DNA from: Enoplolaimus lenunculus
Lineage: Eukaryota; Nematoda; Enoplea; Enoplida; Thoracostomopsidae
DNA: 64,000 nt
Assembly (NCBI GenBank): GCA_030248215.1
Contig: JASANG010003387.1
Span: 1 to 64,000, forward strand
Direction of reading: 5' to 3'
Position numbers and translations under genes: made by a program
Shown here: positions 1 through 11,487 of the stretch, piece by piece
How positions within the stretch are numbered: position 1 is the stretch's first letter
How the letters are laid out: the number at the start of each line of letters is the position of its first letter
Notes under the pieces: generated by a model
What the model saw: only the letters and a program-made list of their open reading frames with translations
Told to the model about the DNA's origin: nothing
Databases searched by the model: none

Positions 1-2145
1 TCGCTTAACCCTTTCTCACATGAATATTTTCGATTTCCCCTGAGACCTACTTTTAGGCTAGGATTCGAACTCCGGTGACTGGAGTGGGAGGCGTATACCA
101 TCACCACTGAGCTATAGGAGCTTGACGCTCGAGCCCGAGGGGGCTCTCACGTCTTGTGGTGATTTAGTACTATGTATACGTGTTGCTATTGTTAAACACG
201 GTGCGATATATACTATGTAACGTGTATACACTGCGCTTAGTTGCCTACAGGCAACTCAATGTGAGAAGGGGTTATAGATAGTAAACTGAAAATTTTTCGC
301 TTAACCCTTTCTCACATGAATATTTTCGATTTCCCCTGAGACCTACTTTTAGGCTAGGATTCGAACTCCGGTGACTGGAGTGGGAGGCGTATACCATCAC
401 CACTGAGCTATAGGAGCTTGACGCTCGAGCCCGAGGGGGCTCTCACGTCTTGTGGTGATTTAGTACTATGTATACGTGTTGCTATTGTTAAACACGGTGC
501 GATATATACTATGTAACGTGTATACACTGCGCTTAGTTGCCTACAGGCAACTCAATGTGAGAAGGGGTTATAGATAGTAAACTGAAAATTTTTCGCTTAA
601 CCCTTTCTCACATGAATATTTTCGATTTCCCCTGAGACCTACTTTTAGGCTAGGATTCGAACTCCGGTGACTGGAGTGGGAGGCGTATACCATCACCACT
701 GAGCTATAGGAGCTTGACGCTCGAGCCCGAGGGGGCTCTCACGTCTTGTGGTGATTTAGTACTATGTATACGTGTTGCTATTGTTAAACACGGTGCGATA
801 TATACTATGTAACGTGTATACACTGCGCTTAGTTGCCTACAGGCAACTCAATGTGAGAAGGGGTTATAGATAGTAAACTGAAAATTTTTCGCTTAACCCT
901 TTCTCACATGAATATTTTCGATTTCCCCTGAGACCTACTTTTAGGCTAGGATTCGAACTCCGGTGACTGGAGTGGGAGGCGTATACCATCACCACTGAGC
1001 TATAGGAGCTTGACGCTCGAGCCCGAGGGGGCTCTCACGTCTTGTGGTGATTTAGTACTATGTATACGTGTTGCTATTGTTAAACACGGTGCGATATATA
1101 CTATGTAACGTGTATACACTGCGCTTAGTTGCCTACAGGCAACTCAATGTGAGAAGGGGTTATAGATAGTAAACTGAAAATTTTTCGCTTAACCCTTTCT
1201 CACATGAATATTTTCGATTTCCCCTGAGACCTACTTTTAGGCTAGGATTCGAACTCCGGTGACTGGAGTGGGAGGCGTATACCATCACCACTGAGCTATA
1301 GGAGCTTGACGCTCGAGCCCGAGGGGGCTCTCACGTCTTGTGGTGATTTAGTACTATGTATACGTGTTGCTATTGTTAAACACGGTGCGATATATACTAT
1401 GTAACGTGTATACACTGCGCTTAGTTGCCTACAGGCAACTCAATGTGAGAAGGGGTTATAGATAGTAAACTGAAAATTTTTCGCTTAACCCTTTCTCACA
1501 TGAATATTTTCGATTTCCCCTGAGACCTACTTTTAGGCTAGGATTCGAACTCCGGTGACTGGAGTGGGAGGCGTATACCATCACCACTGAGCTATAGGAG
1601 CTTGACGCTCGAGCCCGAGGGGGCTCTCACGTCTTGTGGTGATTTAGTACTATGTATACGTGTTGCTATTGTTAAACACGGTGCGATATATACTATGTAA
1701 CGTGTATACACTGCGCTTAGTTGCCTACAGGCAACTCAATGTGAGAAGGGGTTATAGATAGTAAACTGAAAATTTTTCGCTTAACCCTTTCTCACATGAA
1801 TATTTTCGATTTCCCCTGAGACCTACTTTTAGGCTAGGATTCGAACTCCGGTGACTGGAGTGGGAGGCGTATACCATCACCACTGAGCTATAGGAGCTTG
1901 ACGCTCGAGCCCGAGGGGGCTCTCACGTCTTGTGGTGATTTAGTACTATGTATACGTGTTGCTATTGTTAAACACGGTGCGATATATACTATGTAACGTG
2001 TATACACTGCGCTTAGTTGCCTACAGGCAACTCAATGTGAGAAGGGGTTATAGATAGTAAACTGAAAATTTTTCGCTTAACCCTTTCTCACATGAATATT
2101 TTCGATTTCCCCTGAGACCTACTTTTAGGCTAGGATTCGAACTCC
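1..2145. repeat. Tandem array of a 296-bp tRNA-like unit (7.25 copies)
   Basis: The word TCGCTTAACCCTTTCTCACA recurs at 1, 297, 593, 889, 1185, 1481, 1777 and 2073, an exact 296-bp period. The copies look identical by eye, and the last one breaks off at 2145. Each unit has, on the minus strand, a tRNA-like head with pol III A and B boxes. It also has a perfect 8-bp-stem hairpin (AGTTGCCTACAGGCAACT) and a pair of 15-bp inverted repeats with one mismatch (7-21 and 259-273 in the first unit). These look like element ends, or like a hairpin across the unit junction. The identity implies recent amplification, homogenisation or an assembly effect. The array begins at the window edge, so its true size is unknown. 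Confidence 0.95.
50..121 (-). ncRNA. tRNA-like pol III gene inside the array unit (first of seven)
   Basis: On the minus strand the unit reads GCTCCTATAGCTCAGTGG, which fits an A box (TAGCTCAGTGG), followed by GGAGTTCGAATCC, a good B box. CGCCTCCCAC lies between them and resembles the anticodon arm of tRNA-Gly(CCC). The acceptor, D and T stems do not pair well, so this is a degenerate tRNA or the head of a tRNA-derived SINE rather than a working tRNA. A TTTT terminator on the minus strand near 289-292 would give RNAs of about 130 nt from the next unit. Equivalent heads lie at 346-417, 642-713, 938-1009, 1234-1305, 1530-1601 and 1826-1897. Expression is inferred, not shown. Confidence 0.5.
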
Positions 2146-3021
2146 CAGGATTTCCAGCCGGAACAGGAATTTTGGTTGAACCACGCTAATAACTATGTTG
2201 CATATATATTGGATTAATTGGAAAGTATGTTGGTCAAACTATTCGTTTGTGGTTTATAAGATTGGAATGCTGAGCTTCGCTCAATGCAAGTAGTTCTACT
2301 ACAACGATGCAATAATTATTTAGCAGATATTCTAAAAACACACAAAACAAGTATGAAAAACACAAATAACTGCGAAAAAACAATAGAAATATATAATGTA
2401 TTTCGAAAATTTAAATTTTTTCGGTGATGACAAAATATTGGCCAAGACCGAGGCGTCACTACCTGTTATAACAGCATAGACTTCCTGGTACTTTCCACAT
2501 TGTTATATGTAATGATGCTACAGTGAGTACAATCTTGTGTTATTCACTTCCTTCAGGTTCATTTGTACCGGAAATCTGCCTGATTGCGTAATGGTATGTA
2601 GATGTGTAGTGTAGCCATCGTGTTTTTGGTTATTTCGTGTGTAGCAGGCTTCCAACAGGGACTATATTTTGCCGAATCACGAACAGGAACCGGAATTTAA
2701 AATAATTTTCGTCATCGAACTACTGTTGGACTTTTTACTTGCCAAAAATAGCTTAAGGAAAAACAAAATTCAAGTATATACGTAATTTGGAAACCACTCA
2801 TGTTGAAAAATAACAATTTTTCAAGGACAAAACTTCCAATATTTCAATGATTTGGAATAAATTACCACGAAACCATAAAAATCCAGTTCCTGCATCTTTA
2901 AATGCAAGAACAGGAACTGGAATTGAATTTTTGCAGTAATTGCCGCCGAAACAGGAAGTCCGGTTGAACTCTGGTACGTATATATATGTACTAGGGTATA
3001 CATACAACCAATGTATGCGAC
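2146..3021. other. Intergenic, repeat debris
   Basis: No gene seen. 2188-2311 matches the far end of the long-TIR element at 60300-60468 (shared words GTTGCATATATATT and GAGCTTCGCTCAAT). 2395-2460 matches the family ending in GGTCTCGGT words. Short stretches with AACAGGAATT...GGTTGAA near 2160 and 2940 recur at 42180 and 58180. Confidence 0.6.
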
Positions 3022-3405
3022 CAGGGTGCAAACAAAATTGCAATTTGACGGAACCGGAATTTGAAAAAATTACCGGAGGCGGAACCGAAAAATGAAAAAT
3101 AAATACGTGACACCAAAAATTCATTTTAATTTTCTTTTTTGCAATATTAATGGTGAAATTACCCTAGTTGGAGATAGGTATTCGCTTTATCTGCTTTATT
3201 TTAGATTTCCTAATCCACGGAAGCGAAATCTACCTTCGATGGTTTATTTTCGGCGATTGTAAAGGTTAATACGTATTATACTAATGAAATCTTAAATTTG
3301 TATTCTTAGTTTTAGTAAAATAATATGTTCATTTCCATTGACAAATTTAATAACAATATTTTCAATTCCGGTATAAAATTACCGGAACCGAAACTGGAAG
3401 GTGAG
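3022..3405 (+). mobile_element. Diverged hAT-like MITE, family A
   Basis: It starts CAGGGTGCAAACAAAATTG and carries GGAACCGGAATTTGAAAAAA. The body matches better copies at 10950 and 51777, including the TTAGATTTCC region and the stretch about a two-tailed CCGGAA motif. The right end is merged with a GGTCTCGGT-type repeat near 3433. Non-autonomous, with no protein. Confidence 0.7.
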
Positions 3406-3432
3406 TGGCTTTTGGTGAGCGGGGGCAGAGAT

Positions 3433-3545
3433 ACGCGGTTTCGGTTAAAAACCGAGACCGAGACCGGTCAAAAAAAGCCTCGGTCTCGGTCAATTTTTAG
3501 TCATCACCGAAAAAATTGAAAATCTCAAAATAAATTGTTTCTAAT
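3433..3545. mobile_element. Fragment of GGTCTCGGT-word repeat family
   Basis: Dense ACCGAGACCGAGACCGG and GGTCTCGGTC words flank an inverted stretch. The following AAAAATTGAAAAT...TAGAAATAA-like body is shared with 2395-2460, 31790-31915 and 41925-42010. The layout (short reiterated words at the ends) resembles the CCGG-word MITEs here, but no target duplication is clear. Confidence 0.5.
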
Positions 3546-3787
3546 TTTTTTGTTGGCGTTTTTTTTCGTTTTTTTCTAGTTTTTTGTGTATTTATAATAC
3601 GTACCTATATGGTCGTAATTATTGCGTGACTATAAAAATTGATAATTTCACAGAAAAAAAATTTAATTACAGCCATCACTTTATTTCAACAGAGACTTGC
3701 CGAGAACGAGTCCGAGATTGCCATTATTACTGAGTTGGTGGCCACCCACCACCTAGCGAAACCCTAGAAATATACGTAAAACGTTAA

Positions 3788-4409
3788 TCTGGCTTCTCCA
3801 CAGCGGGGGGGGCAGCACTTTTCGAAATTTTTATATACCCCCGGCGAAAATTTTGCCGCCCCCCGGAAAGGCTTCCCGGCGAATTTTCGTCCGCCCCCCA
3901 GCAAATTTTTTTGCTGGGCCCCCCCAGGATTTTCTAGGCCAAAAATTTTCAATGTTAAAACGTCAAGACCTGGACTTCTTTTGAGGCGGACATTCAGCAA
4001 AATATGATTTTATATTACGCTGAGTACTCATAATTTTTTAATAGCGTTACAAATACCCGTAGTAACTAGATTATCTATATTTTATATAATTGTGCTTCTT
4101 TTAACTTCTGGTTAACTTATCAGTAATATTAGTTAAAATTATTGTTATTAGCGTTTGCGAGAAATTTTTGTCATGTTGAGCGATGAGTAATCTTCAGTTG
4201 AGTTGGAAACACGGTCTAGAATGAAAAAAATGGTCCAAAAAGTCGGTTTGCAAAATTTTAAGCCTGCTCCCCAGCACCCCCCCCCCGATCATCTGGGGCC
4301 CCCAGGAAAACTGCCCCCAGCAAAATCAGCTACCCCCCAGGAAACTCCTGGGGGGGCCCAGGAAACGCTCCCCCCCCCGGCGGAAATTTTCAAGCTGTGG
4401 AGAAGCCAG
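3788..4409. mobile_element. TIR element with TTAA target duplication
   Basis: Left end TCTGGCTTCTCCACAGC and right end GCTGTGGAGAAGCCAG are inverted, and the element is flanked by TTAA at 3784-3787 and 4410-4413. TTAA duplications are typical of piggyBac-type elements. The interior has opposed G- and C-rich runs (GGGGGG, CCCCCCC) and repeated CCCAGCAAA / CCCAGGAAA words near both ends. No transposase is present, so this is a non-autonomous copy. Confidence 0.8.
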
Positions 4410-4579
4410 TTAATATGTCATTTTCGTAGCATAAATACAGTTTATAAATGTCTGAAATAGTTCGGACAACCTGACCTGTGTGAAGACGGAGATTTTTGTT
4501 TTCAGTCTAACGCAAGTAACACGAAAGGGGGTTTTTTTCTCGAAAATCGAACGGGGGGTTTTCCGACTGACAATATATA

Positions 4580-5335
4580 ACCAGTCGTAGTGGGACTACA
4601 TGTATTGAGCGAGGCACGAACACACGTAAGCAGTTAAGCTAATATGCAAATTATTTATTAGCTAACTAGGTTTTTTAAACAATTTATTCAGATTCGTCGC
4701 ACCCTAAAAACCCATTATTGATGAAATTATATTGCTTGCAACCGTAGTAATTAGTGAAATATTGCAAAAACGCTTAATTTAGCCTTATCAGTTATGCTTG
4801 TATGCAAATTACCTATTAGCTAACTAATAAATTATCGTTTTTAGACGTTTGTAAACAATTTATTAAGATTCCTCGCACCCAAAAACCTTCAGTGAACCTT
4901 AATAATTATTTAAATAATTTAAAAAGTCCTAATTTTTTCTTATCAATTAAGCTAATATGCAAATTAGAGCTATTAGCTAACTATTGAATTATCAGGTTCG
5001 GAGGTTTTGTAAACAATTTATTCAAGTTCCTCGCACTTGAAGACCCTTTAGTGCTGAAATTATATTGCTTTTAACCTTATTAATTAGTGAAATATTGTAA
5101 AAAGTACAGCTAATTTGCATATTAGCTTAATTGACAAGACAAAATTAGGACTTTTTAAATTATTTCAATAATTACTAGGGTGACGAAATTTTTGGGTCCG
5201 AGGAATCTGAATAAATTGTTTACAAACCCTCAAAACCGATAAATGAATAGTTACTGATAACTAATTTGCATATTACCTTAATTGCTTACGTGTGTTCGAG
5301 CTTCGCTTGAGAAATGTAGTCCCACTACGACTGGT
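4580..5335. mobile_element. Long-TIR element, family E
   Basis: It begins ACCAGTCGTAGTGGGACTAC and ends with the exact inverse (22-bp perfect TIR). Inward of the TIR, both arms carry matching ATATGCAAATTA ... GTTTGTAAACAATTTATT ... CTCGCACC units of roughly 150-165 bp in opposite orientation, so the whole element can fold back. Related copies lie at 54413-54955, 55282-56275 and 59465-60468. No coding capacity. Confidence 0.8.
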
Positions 5336-7499
5336 GCATATTTTTATTACGTGTTATTTATATGCCGGTAAAATAATTCATTGTTTGACCTAAAAGGAAA
5401 AAACGAGTGTAATCGTTATCATGTTTAGTCAAAAATTTTGTGCACCAATACCTGAACATATCAGAAAATTCTAAATCACGAATTTTGAAGCTCGGTCCTA
5501 TTTCGCTGAAAATTGAAATGTCATACATATGAACTGCCAAACAGGTAGTAAAAGTTTTGATACTTAAGTTCAGTAAATTTTGGTTGGCCAACGGACTAAA
5601 TTGAGCACATCGTTCAGTTCAATACTTAAGATTTTTGTACAAAACACAATTGAGTGTATCACAGTTCGCTTTTAATAGAAAACTGGACAATCTTGTTGTC
5701 GTAAATCTATTCCGCAAGTTGCTATACAGCCACAATTTTCGTATAACAATCATAAATACTAATGATTGCCACAACTGGCACTTCTGGCTGGCGTCAATAC
5801 CGGTGTCTCAGTTTCAAAACCTGAGACGTTTCAAAAGCTGAGAGACTGAGACTTGGACTGAGATTACGCGAGTATCAGGAATTTTCGAGACATGACACTG
5901 AGACTGACATTGAGACTTCAAGTATTCACTGGGCTTTTGAAATTTTTTTGGATGCATCAAAGATGTTACGTACGTAATACTTTGGATGAATTTCGTATTA
6001 TTTGTTTCATTTCGAACAATTTCGGCGTATACGTATTTGTAATGAAAAGGTGTGAGATCGGAAACGGATACCGATTTTTACAGGAAACAGATATCCGGTT
6101 CTGGTTACATCCTGTATATATGACATTTCATCAATTTTTCAACGTTTTACCCTTTATTCAAAATTTGCGGCAACAACAAATACGCAGCATACGTAGTTGG
6201 TCGCTGAAGTTGTTGCACAGATTATTATATAATGTTTTTTTCATTTGAAATTGTGAGTATCCTACGTACGTATATACGCTTCTTTCTAACTTTCTACATA
6301 CATACGTACGTTCTGGCTGTTTTTAACTAATGGTCCTACTAGAGATTCAGAATTTAACTGAGATTTAAATATTATGTGTACGGATTGAAATTGTAATGTT
6401 TGTACAGCGATAATAGCGTATCGAATTTCAATATGTATTCGTGTGTTGTGTTCGTGTAGGCAAAGTATGCTAAAATCACTCGCTTCGGCGTTCATTGTTC
6501 GTATATACTTATGTCTCCGGATTCCGCCGGATATATATGGAACGAACTGTTCTAATATACTTAGACGGTTGGAAGACTACATTAGGGTGCAAGTTTCAAA
6601 AAAGTATTGATGCTGGCGGAATGTTGCTAAGTGATATTTCAAATGTACGTATATATTATATACTGGGATTCGCTAGCCCAATGTCGAGTGGATGGAGCGG
6701 TTTGAAGGTTGCCCAATCAAGTTATTTGCGTTTCAAATCCGGTTGTCAAAAAGCCGAATCCGACAATGGTCGGCAATTTATGTTTACATTTTTAAATTTA
6801 TAAAATGCAAGGTTTGAATTCAGATTAGACAAATTAGTAATAGGTTCTGTTCAGATACAGTCAAATCGTGGTTCCGGTGCCAGCCTGATGCCGGGGGGGG
6901 GGGGGCGGGCTTTTATGAAAGCGGCTAAAAATTTGAAATTTGTCACATATTGTTTGTATTTTTGCAAGATTTAAATTGTTATTTTGTAGCCTAGCGGCGG
7001 TGATTCTAAGAAAAAATTAATTTGTCTTTCCGTTTTGCAAGTATAATTTCAAACTTGAGGGGGTCGTTTAGTGAGGTAGGGTGTTTTGTGCGAAAATTAG
7101 TGCAAAAGCGCACTCAATCAAAATTTTTGCACAAATTGTAGCACATTTAGCTATTTTATAAGTTTGGTTTGAGGTACGGTTATCGTAAACATTTTTCATT
7201 ACATGTGCTGAAAAATTGTGGTCGTGTCGGTTGTAGGTTTTAGGCATTCGTTTGGTCTCGAGGTAGGGCAGGGGCTTCGTCTGGGGAGAAAATCGTGAGT
7301 TGGGGGTAATTTTTACCGGCAAAATTACTGTTTTAAGGGTTAGTCCCATTTTAACTGTATATAAATGTGCCTAATCGCTTGTATACAACATATAAACGCA
7401 CTTAACTGAAAAATTGTAAATTTTCACAACAGTGCGTTTGACGTCCAAAAACAAAAAACTCAACCAGGTTCACAAAATCTCGAGTGCGGTGGAACGGTG
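5336..7499. other. Intergenic, repeat fragments only
   Basis: No supportable gene. 5780-5925 is a GAGACTGAGACT-word repeat also found at 58033-58166. 5930-6118 resembles half of a CCGG-word MITE also seen at 10288-10500, ending GGTTACATCCTG. A G10 run lies near 6895-6905. The open frames are short and lack family features. Confidence 0.6.
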
Positions 7500-7647
7500 T
7501 GATTGAACCATTGGGTGTCAGTCTAGGTAGGAACCGGGACATCAGACCTTTTAACTAAGCAGCTGGGAAAGCGGGCTAGAGCGGGGATCGAACTCTCAGC
7601 CTATGGATCCTTAAGCGAGCACTCTACCACTGCGCCACGCAGCCCGC
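7500..7647 (-). mobile_element. tRNA-derived SINE, copy 1
   Basis: On the minus strand the head GCGGGCTGCGTGGCGCAGTG contains an A box (TGGCGCAGTGG), and GAGTTCGATCCCC is a B box. The tRNA-unrelated body (CAGCTGCTTAGTTAAAAGG, then GTCCCGGTTCCTACC) is shared with the plus-strand copy at 8490. Two copies in opposite orientation with the same head and body define a SINE family. The anticodon stem does not pair well, so it is not a working tRNA. Confidence 0.75.
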
Positions 7648-8339
7648 CCCTCCAACTGCATTTGTCGTCGACTACATGCCGACGGTATGCTGCCAGCTAG
7701 CATACATACAGTGCACTGCACTATATTGCATGTGCACATAACGGACAAGCATGTCACACATGCTTACAGTGGGCAAATCGTGTTTTGGGGGGGCGGGCTT
7801 TGGCCGCGTGTGGAGCCCTTCAGAAAATCATTACTGTTTATTATTAAGTTCGGATCCCGAATATCCATTTTACTCAGAGGACAATATTTGGTGCTAAAAG
7901 CAAAAGTTACGGTTACATTTTAAAAAACGGGGCTCGAAATCGTATTTATTGAACAAGTTTATAAATATTCATTTCATTCAGTGTCAGTTACCTATATATA
8001 TTGTTTAGTTAGTTTTAAATTTAATATACGTAGTAGTTGCCGTTTACATTTTGAAAAGTTTCGTGCTTGCATTTAGTAAAATTTTGAGAATATTATGTTT
8101 TAGTATAGTACAGTAACTTTAAATATACGTAGATATAAACATTAAATTGAAATTTTCGGTTAGTGATCGGCATAGAGTTATTGATGTTAAGCGTTTCTTA
8201 AAATGTTGAATAGTGTCGTGTCGCTTTTAATTTGATCAGTGAAATGGATATAGTTTTAGCGAAAGTTTGTGTTTTAGCTGTTTAAGGTAAGGGTTACAAG
8301 CCGGTTTCAAAAAGGGAACTGGTTTTACTAACCTGGAAG

Positions 8340-8475
8340 TGAGTTGTATGATGTTCACGCCGTGAGCGCAATGGTAAATTGCTGCGCTGTGACCACGGTA
8401 TCCAGTCGGAAATTGGAAGGATAGTCAATGGACGACCGTGTTGAGTATTGGGGCATGTAAGAAACCTGATGATAA
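8340..8475 (+). mobile_element. SINE-like fragment
   Basis: The tail GGACGACCGTGTTGAGTATTGG...GCATGTAAG matches the tail of the neighbouring SINE copy (GGACGACCTTGTTGAAAATTGG...ATGTAAGCATG). The head (GTGAGCGCAATGGTAAATTG) is A-box-like, but I do not see a clear B box. Confidence 0.45.
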
Positions 8476-8489
8476 AAGTGGATGGAGAT

Positions 8490-8695
8490 GCGGGCTACGT
8501 GGCGCAGTGATAACAACGTCTGTCAGACACGCAGAAGGTCGCTAGTTCGAAACCATCCGTAACCCGCTTTTCCAGCTGCTTAGTAAAAAGGCCTGAAGTC
8601 CCGTTTCCTACCAAGACGGACATGGTGTTAACTCTAAGATAGGACGTGCTGTCAAGGGACGACCTTGTTGAAAATTGGGATGTAAGCATGTTTGA
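8490..8695 (+). mobile_element. tRNA-derived SINE, copy 2
   Basis: Head GCGGGCTACGTGGCGCAGTG (A box) and TAGTTCGAAACC (B box) are followed by the body CAGCTGCTTAGTAAAAAGG and GTCCCGTTTCCTACC, which aligns with the minus-strand copy at 7500-7647. Pol III-driven retroposition by a LINE elsewhere in the genome is the usual mechanism for such elements; no LINE is present here. Confidence 0.75.
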
Positions 8696-8696
8696 C

Positions 8697-9383
8697 CAGA
8701 GGTGTAAGTGGGTAAGGATTTTTACCCTACGTTTTACCCGCGGAAATTTTTTTATTTTTCTTCTGCGTTCAATACAATTGACAATTGTGTAATTTTACAG
8801 TGCATACATACACGTTACTCACTCGGTTTACGTTACAAAAAATTCTTTATCAGTAACTTTCAAAACATATTACCGTTAAAACTAGGTTGTTTGCCGATAG
8901 ATAATCAGTCAATCAAACCATTCTTATCCATACAAAAACATTGTAATTAAGAGAGCATAAATCGCACATTTCTATACGGTTTCATCACAATTTCTCTTAA
9001 GACGTATTTCAGAAAGCTGTAAACATATTGTTACAGGCCAAAGAAAAGTATAATCACTTTAGGAACGCGAAGAATATGAGCGGATGGAATAAGATATATT
9101 GTTGCGGCAATTCAAAAAGAAATAAATATTTTTTCGATTTAACAAACACCATTTTAGAAGTGTACTTATTTTTCACTCATACGGTAAAAACTGTTTAAAA
9201 ATTAAAGTTTTTCTGCATTATCTGGTTTCAAGTTTGTTATGAAAATTTTAGACTGGTGATGAATTACAAAATTTTACCCGCGCTTTGAAATTCTTTATCC
9301 GCCGGTATGCCCGCGCCCAATTTTTCTTACCCGTGCCCCTGTTACCCGCGAGTACCCGGTGGGTGTTAAACGTGCAGCTCTAT
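8697..9383. mobile_element. TIR element with ACCCGCG subterminal words
   Basis: The left end reads AGAGGTGTAAGTGGGTAAGG and TTTTACCC. The right end has repeated TTACCCGCG / GCCCGCGCC / GTACCCGG words and ends near GTGCAGCTCT. Related ends are at 33765-33920 (ACCCGCGGGTAATGTCCAACTCTG) and 36468-36550 (CAGAGTTGAAAGTGGGTAA). The CAGAGTTG-like termini suggest a hAT-type MITE. No target duplication could be confirmed. Confidence 0.55.
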
Positions 9384-10548
9384 GTGAGAAATGCTTGTCC
9401 GTTATGTGCACATGTAATATACTGCAGATTCTTGACTTACCTCGTGAACGCAGTCGCTGAAAAATATAGTATTTTCACATGTAAAAACAGTTTTGTGTTA
9501 TTCGCAACCGCAAATATCCGATATGTACATATCCACTACGTTTATGTTGCAGCCAGATGCGGATGTTCGGTTTTGCCGCCGGATATTAAACCGGGTCCGG
9601 ATATCCATGACTAAATCCAATGCTTTAGCTTTAACCTCAAATATGGTGGAAAATGTACACGAGTTGGCCTGTGAAAATGTATATGAACGCACGACTTAGA
9701 ACCGGTATACGTTTGCCCTATTATACGTACCATTATTGTTGGCTTTGAAATCAAGCCCCAACGCTTGAACTTTATTTGAATACAGTTTGTTCGTTGAGTA
9801 ATGCTTCTCTTGGGAGATATTTATCAGCTTTTTGCACGCATTTTTGTAGTGGAAGTTTGTTCCACATTTACAGTAGGATACTAGAATAACAATAATAATA
9901 ATAATAATAATATTAGGGATTTTGTTGTATTTATTGTGTTCGTTTATGTATATTTTTATGAGTATATTTGATATCGATAATTCTAAACGGAACTAAAGTT
10001 TTTATGGAAAGAAGAGGAAATTAAAATTTTGCGATTAAAACAAATTTGAAATCGGTTTTGTTATTGATTTATCATCCGTAAATTGTCTTATAGGCTTTAC
10101 GTTGCAATCCATATAACCGTACTATATGTAACTGGGTGGGGTTCGGCCCGACGGTAGTAGCGAAGGACTGTGGCTAATACGAAAATGTCAGGGTGAGCCT
10201 CCAGCCATGCCAGTACCACTGCTGATTATGGAAAACAACAGGCGTTGGATATCTTGCAAAGATTGGTACCTATATATCAGAGTATAAACGGGTAGTAAAA
10301 ATAACGGAAACTGAAAACGGATATTGAAATATAAAAACTTCAATAATGTTTTATTTTTCTGCCAATACAATTGAGGCGTGCAAATATTCACCGGACTTTC
10401 TAAAATTTTTAAGAACAAATGGCGGATGCATCTAAATTTTAAAGATTTTGGATGAATTTCGTAGTTTTTATTTTATTTCGAACAGTGTTTCGTAGTTTTC
10501 TTGGTTATCTGATTGCGTTGAACATCCGGCACCCTGGAAGCCCAGATC
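9384..10548. other. Intergenic
   Basis: No gene seen. It contains an (AAT)n microsatellite at about 9887-9911 and, at 10288-10500, a piece of a CCGG-word MITE. The remainder is unremarkable AT-rich sequence. Confidence 0.6.
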
Positions 10549-10912
10549 CAGGGTACGATCGGATATCCTGATGCAGTTTAATATCCTTTAAAAACTGATA
10601 TCCGTACGCGGTTTAATAATAAACCTACCGGATACCGGATATTTTAGGTATGGTTCCGCATTTAAAGATTGCTTTTTACAATTGAGCGTCTTCAACATCT
10701 TGCTGCGATTACATTTGTGGGCGAGTCAAGAAATTCAAGTTTGCAATAAAAAATTCAAGCTAACAGTTTTACCCTAATTTAGTTATTATACGTACTATTG
10801 TACGACTTAAATACTTCAACCAGTGCACAACTTTAGACGCTATATTCAGTTCCGGTAAAAAATTCACTATCCGCATGCAGTATCCGGTAAATTAGGTTCC
10901 GGACGTACCCTG
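10549..10912. mobile_element. hAT-like MITE, family C (diverged)
   Basis: It starts CAGGGTACGATCGGATATCC and ends GGACGTACCCTG, with CCGGATACCGGATATTTTAG near the left. The body shares GAGCGTCTTCAACATCTTGC...GGGCGAGTCAAGAAATTCAA with the copies at 15638, 19891 and 59769. No perfect flanking duplication remains. Confidence 0.7.
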
Positions 10913-10949
10913 GTCACATATGGATGTCGATGTTTTTTATCGTAGAAGT

Positions 10950-11328
10950 CAGGGTGCAACCGGAATTACAATTTACCGGAACCGGAATTTGAAAATTTTA
11001 CCGGAACCGGAAAGTGAAAACTGCATTTCACCAAAAATTTCATTTTAATCGTATTTTTTGCTCTATTATTTGTGAAACAACCTTAGTCGAACATAGGTAT
11101 TTATTTTATTTGTTGTATTTTAGATTTTCGTCGTCGACTGAAGTGAAATCCACCATCAATGGCTTATTTTGGGAGTACAAGTGGCTTTCATAAGAGATTC
11201 TTAAAAATTAGCAAAGTTAAGAAAACGGGCAAATTATAACACCGGAATTTTTAAATCCGGTAAAAATTTACCGGAATCGGAACCGGAAGGTGAAAAAATG
11301 CCGGAACCGGAATTCCGGTTGCACCCTG
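10950..11328 (+). mobile_element. hAT-like MITE, family A
   Basis: Full-length copy from CAGGGTGCAACCGGAATTAC to AATTCCGGTTGCACCCTG, with inverted ends each padded with several CCGGAACCGG words. The flanks GTAGAAGT and GTAGTAGC are a worn 8-bp duplication (6 of 8). The body (AAATCCACCATCAATGG, TTCGTCGTCGACTGAAG) is the family A core. Confidence 0.85.
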
Positions 11329-11487
11329 GTAGTAGCCGTATTATATATCTTTAGTCGCATCATGTTCAGTACAAAGCGAGACCGTGTTAATGAAATATAT
11401 CTTTTAGAAGAAACAGAAATAACTGCAAAAAAAATTTATGTTTATGAATAATCACACGCGTATAATATAATCTTCAAAATCAAAACT

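Noticed and set aside
50-121. Functional tRNA-Gly(CCC) genes in the array
   Set aside because: The A and B boxes are good, but the acceptor and D stems do not pair, so a working tRNA is unlikely.
5892-6248. 118-codon plus-strand frame
   Set aside because: It lies in MITE-derived sequence shared with 10288-10500 and has no protein family features.
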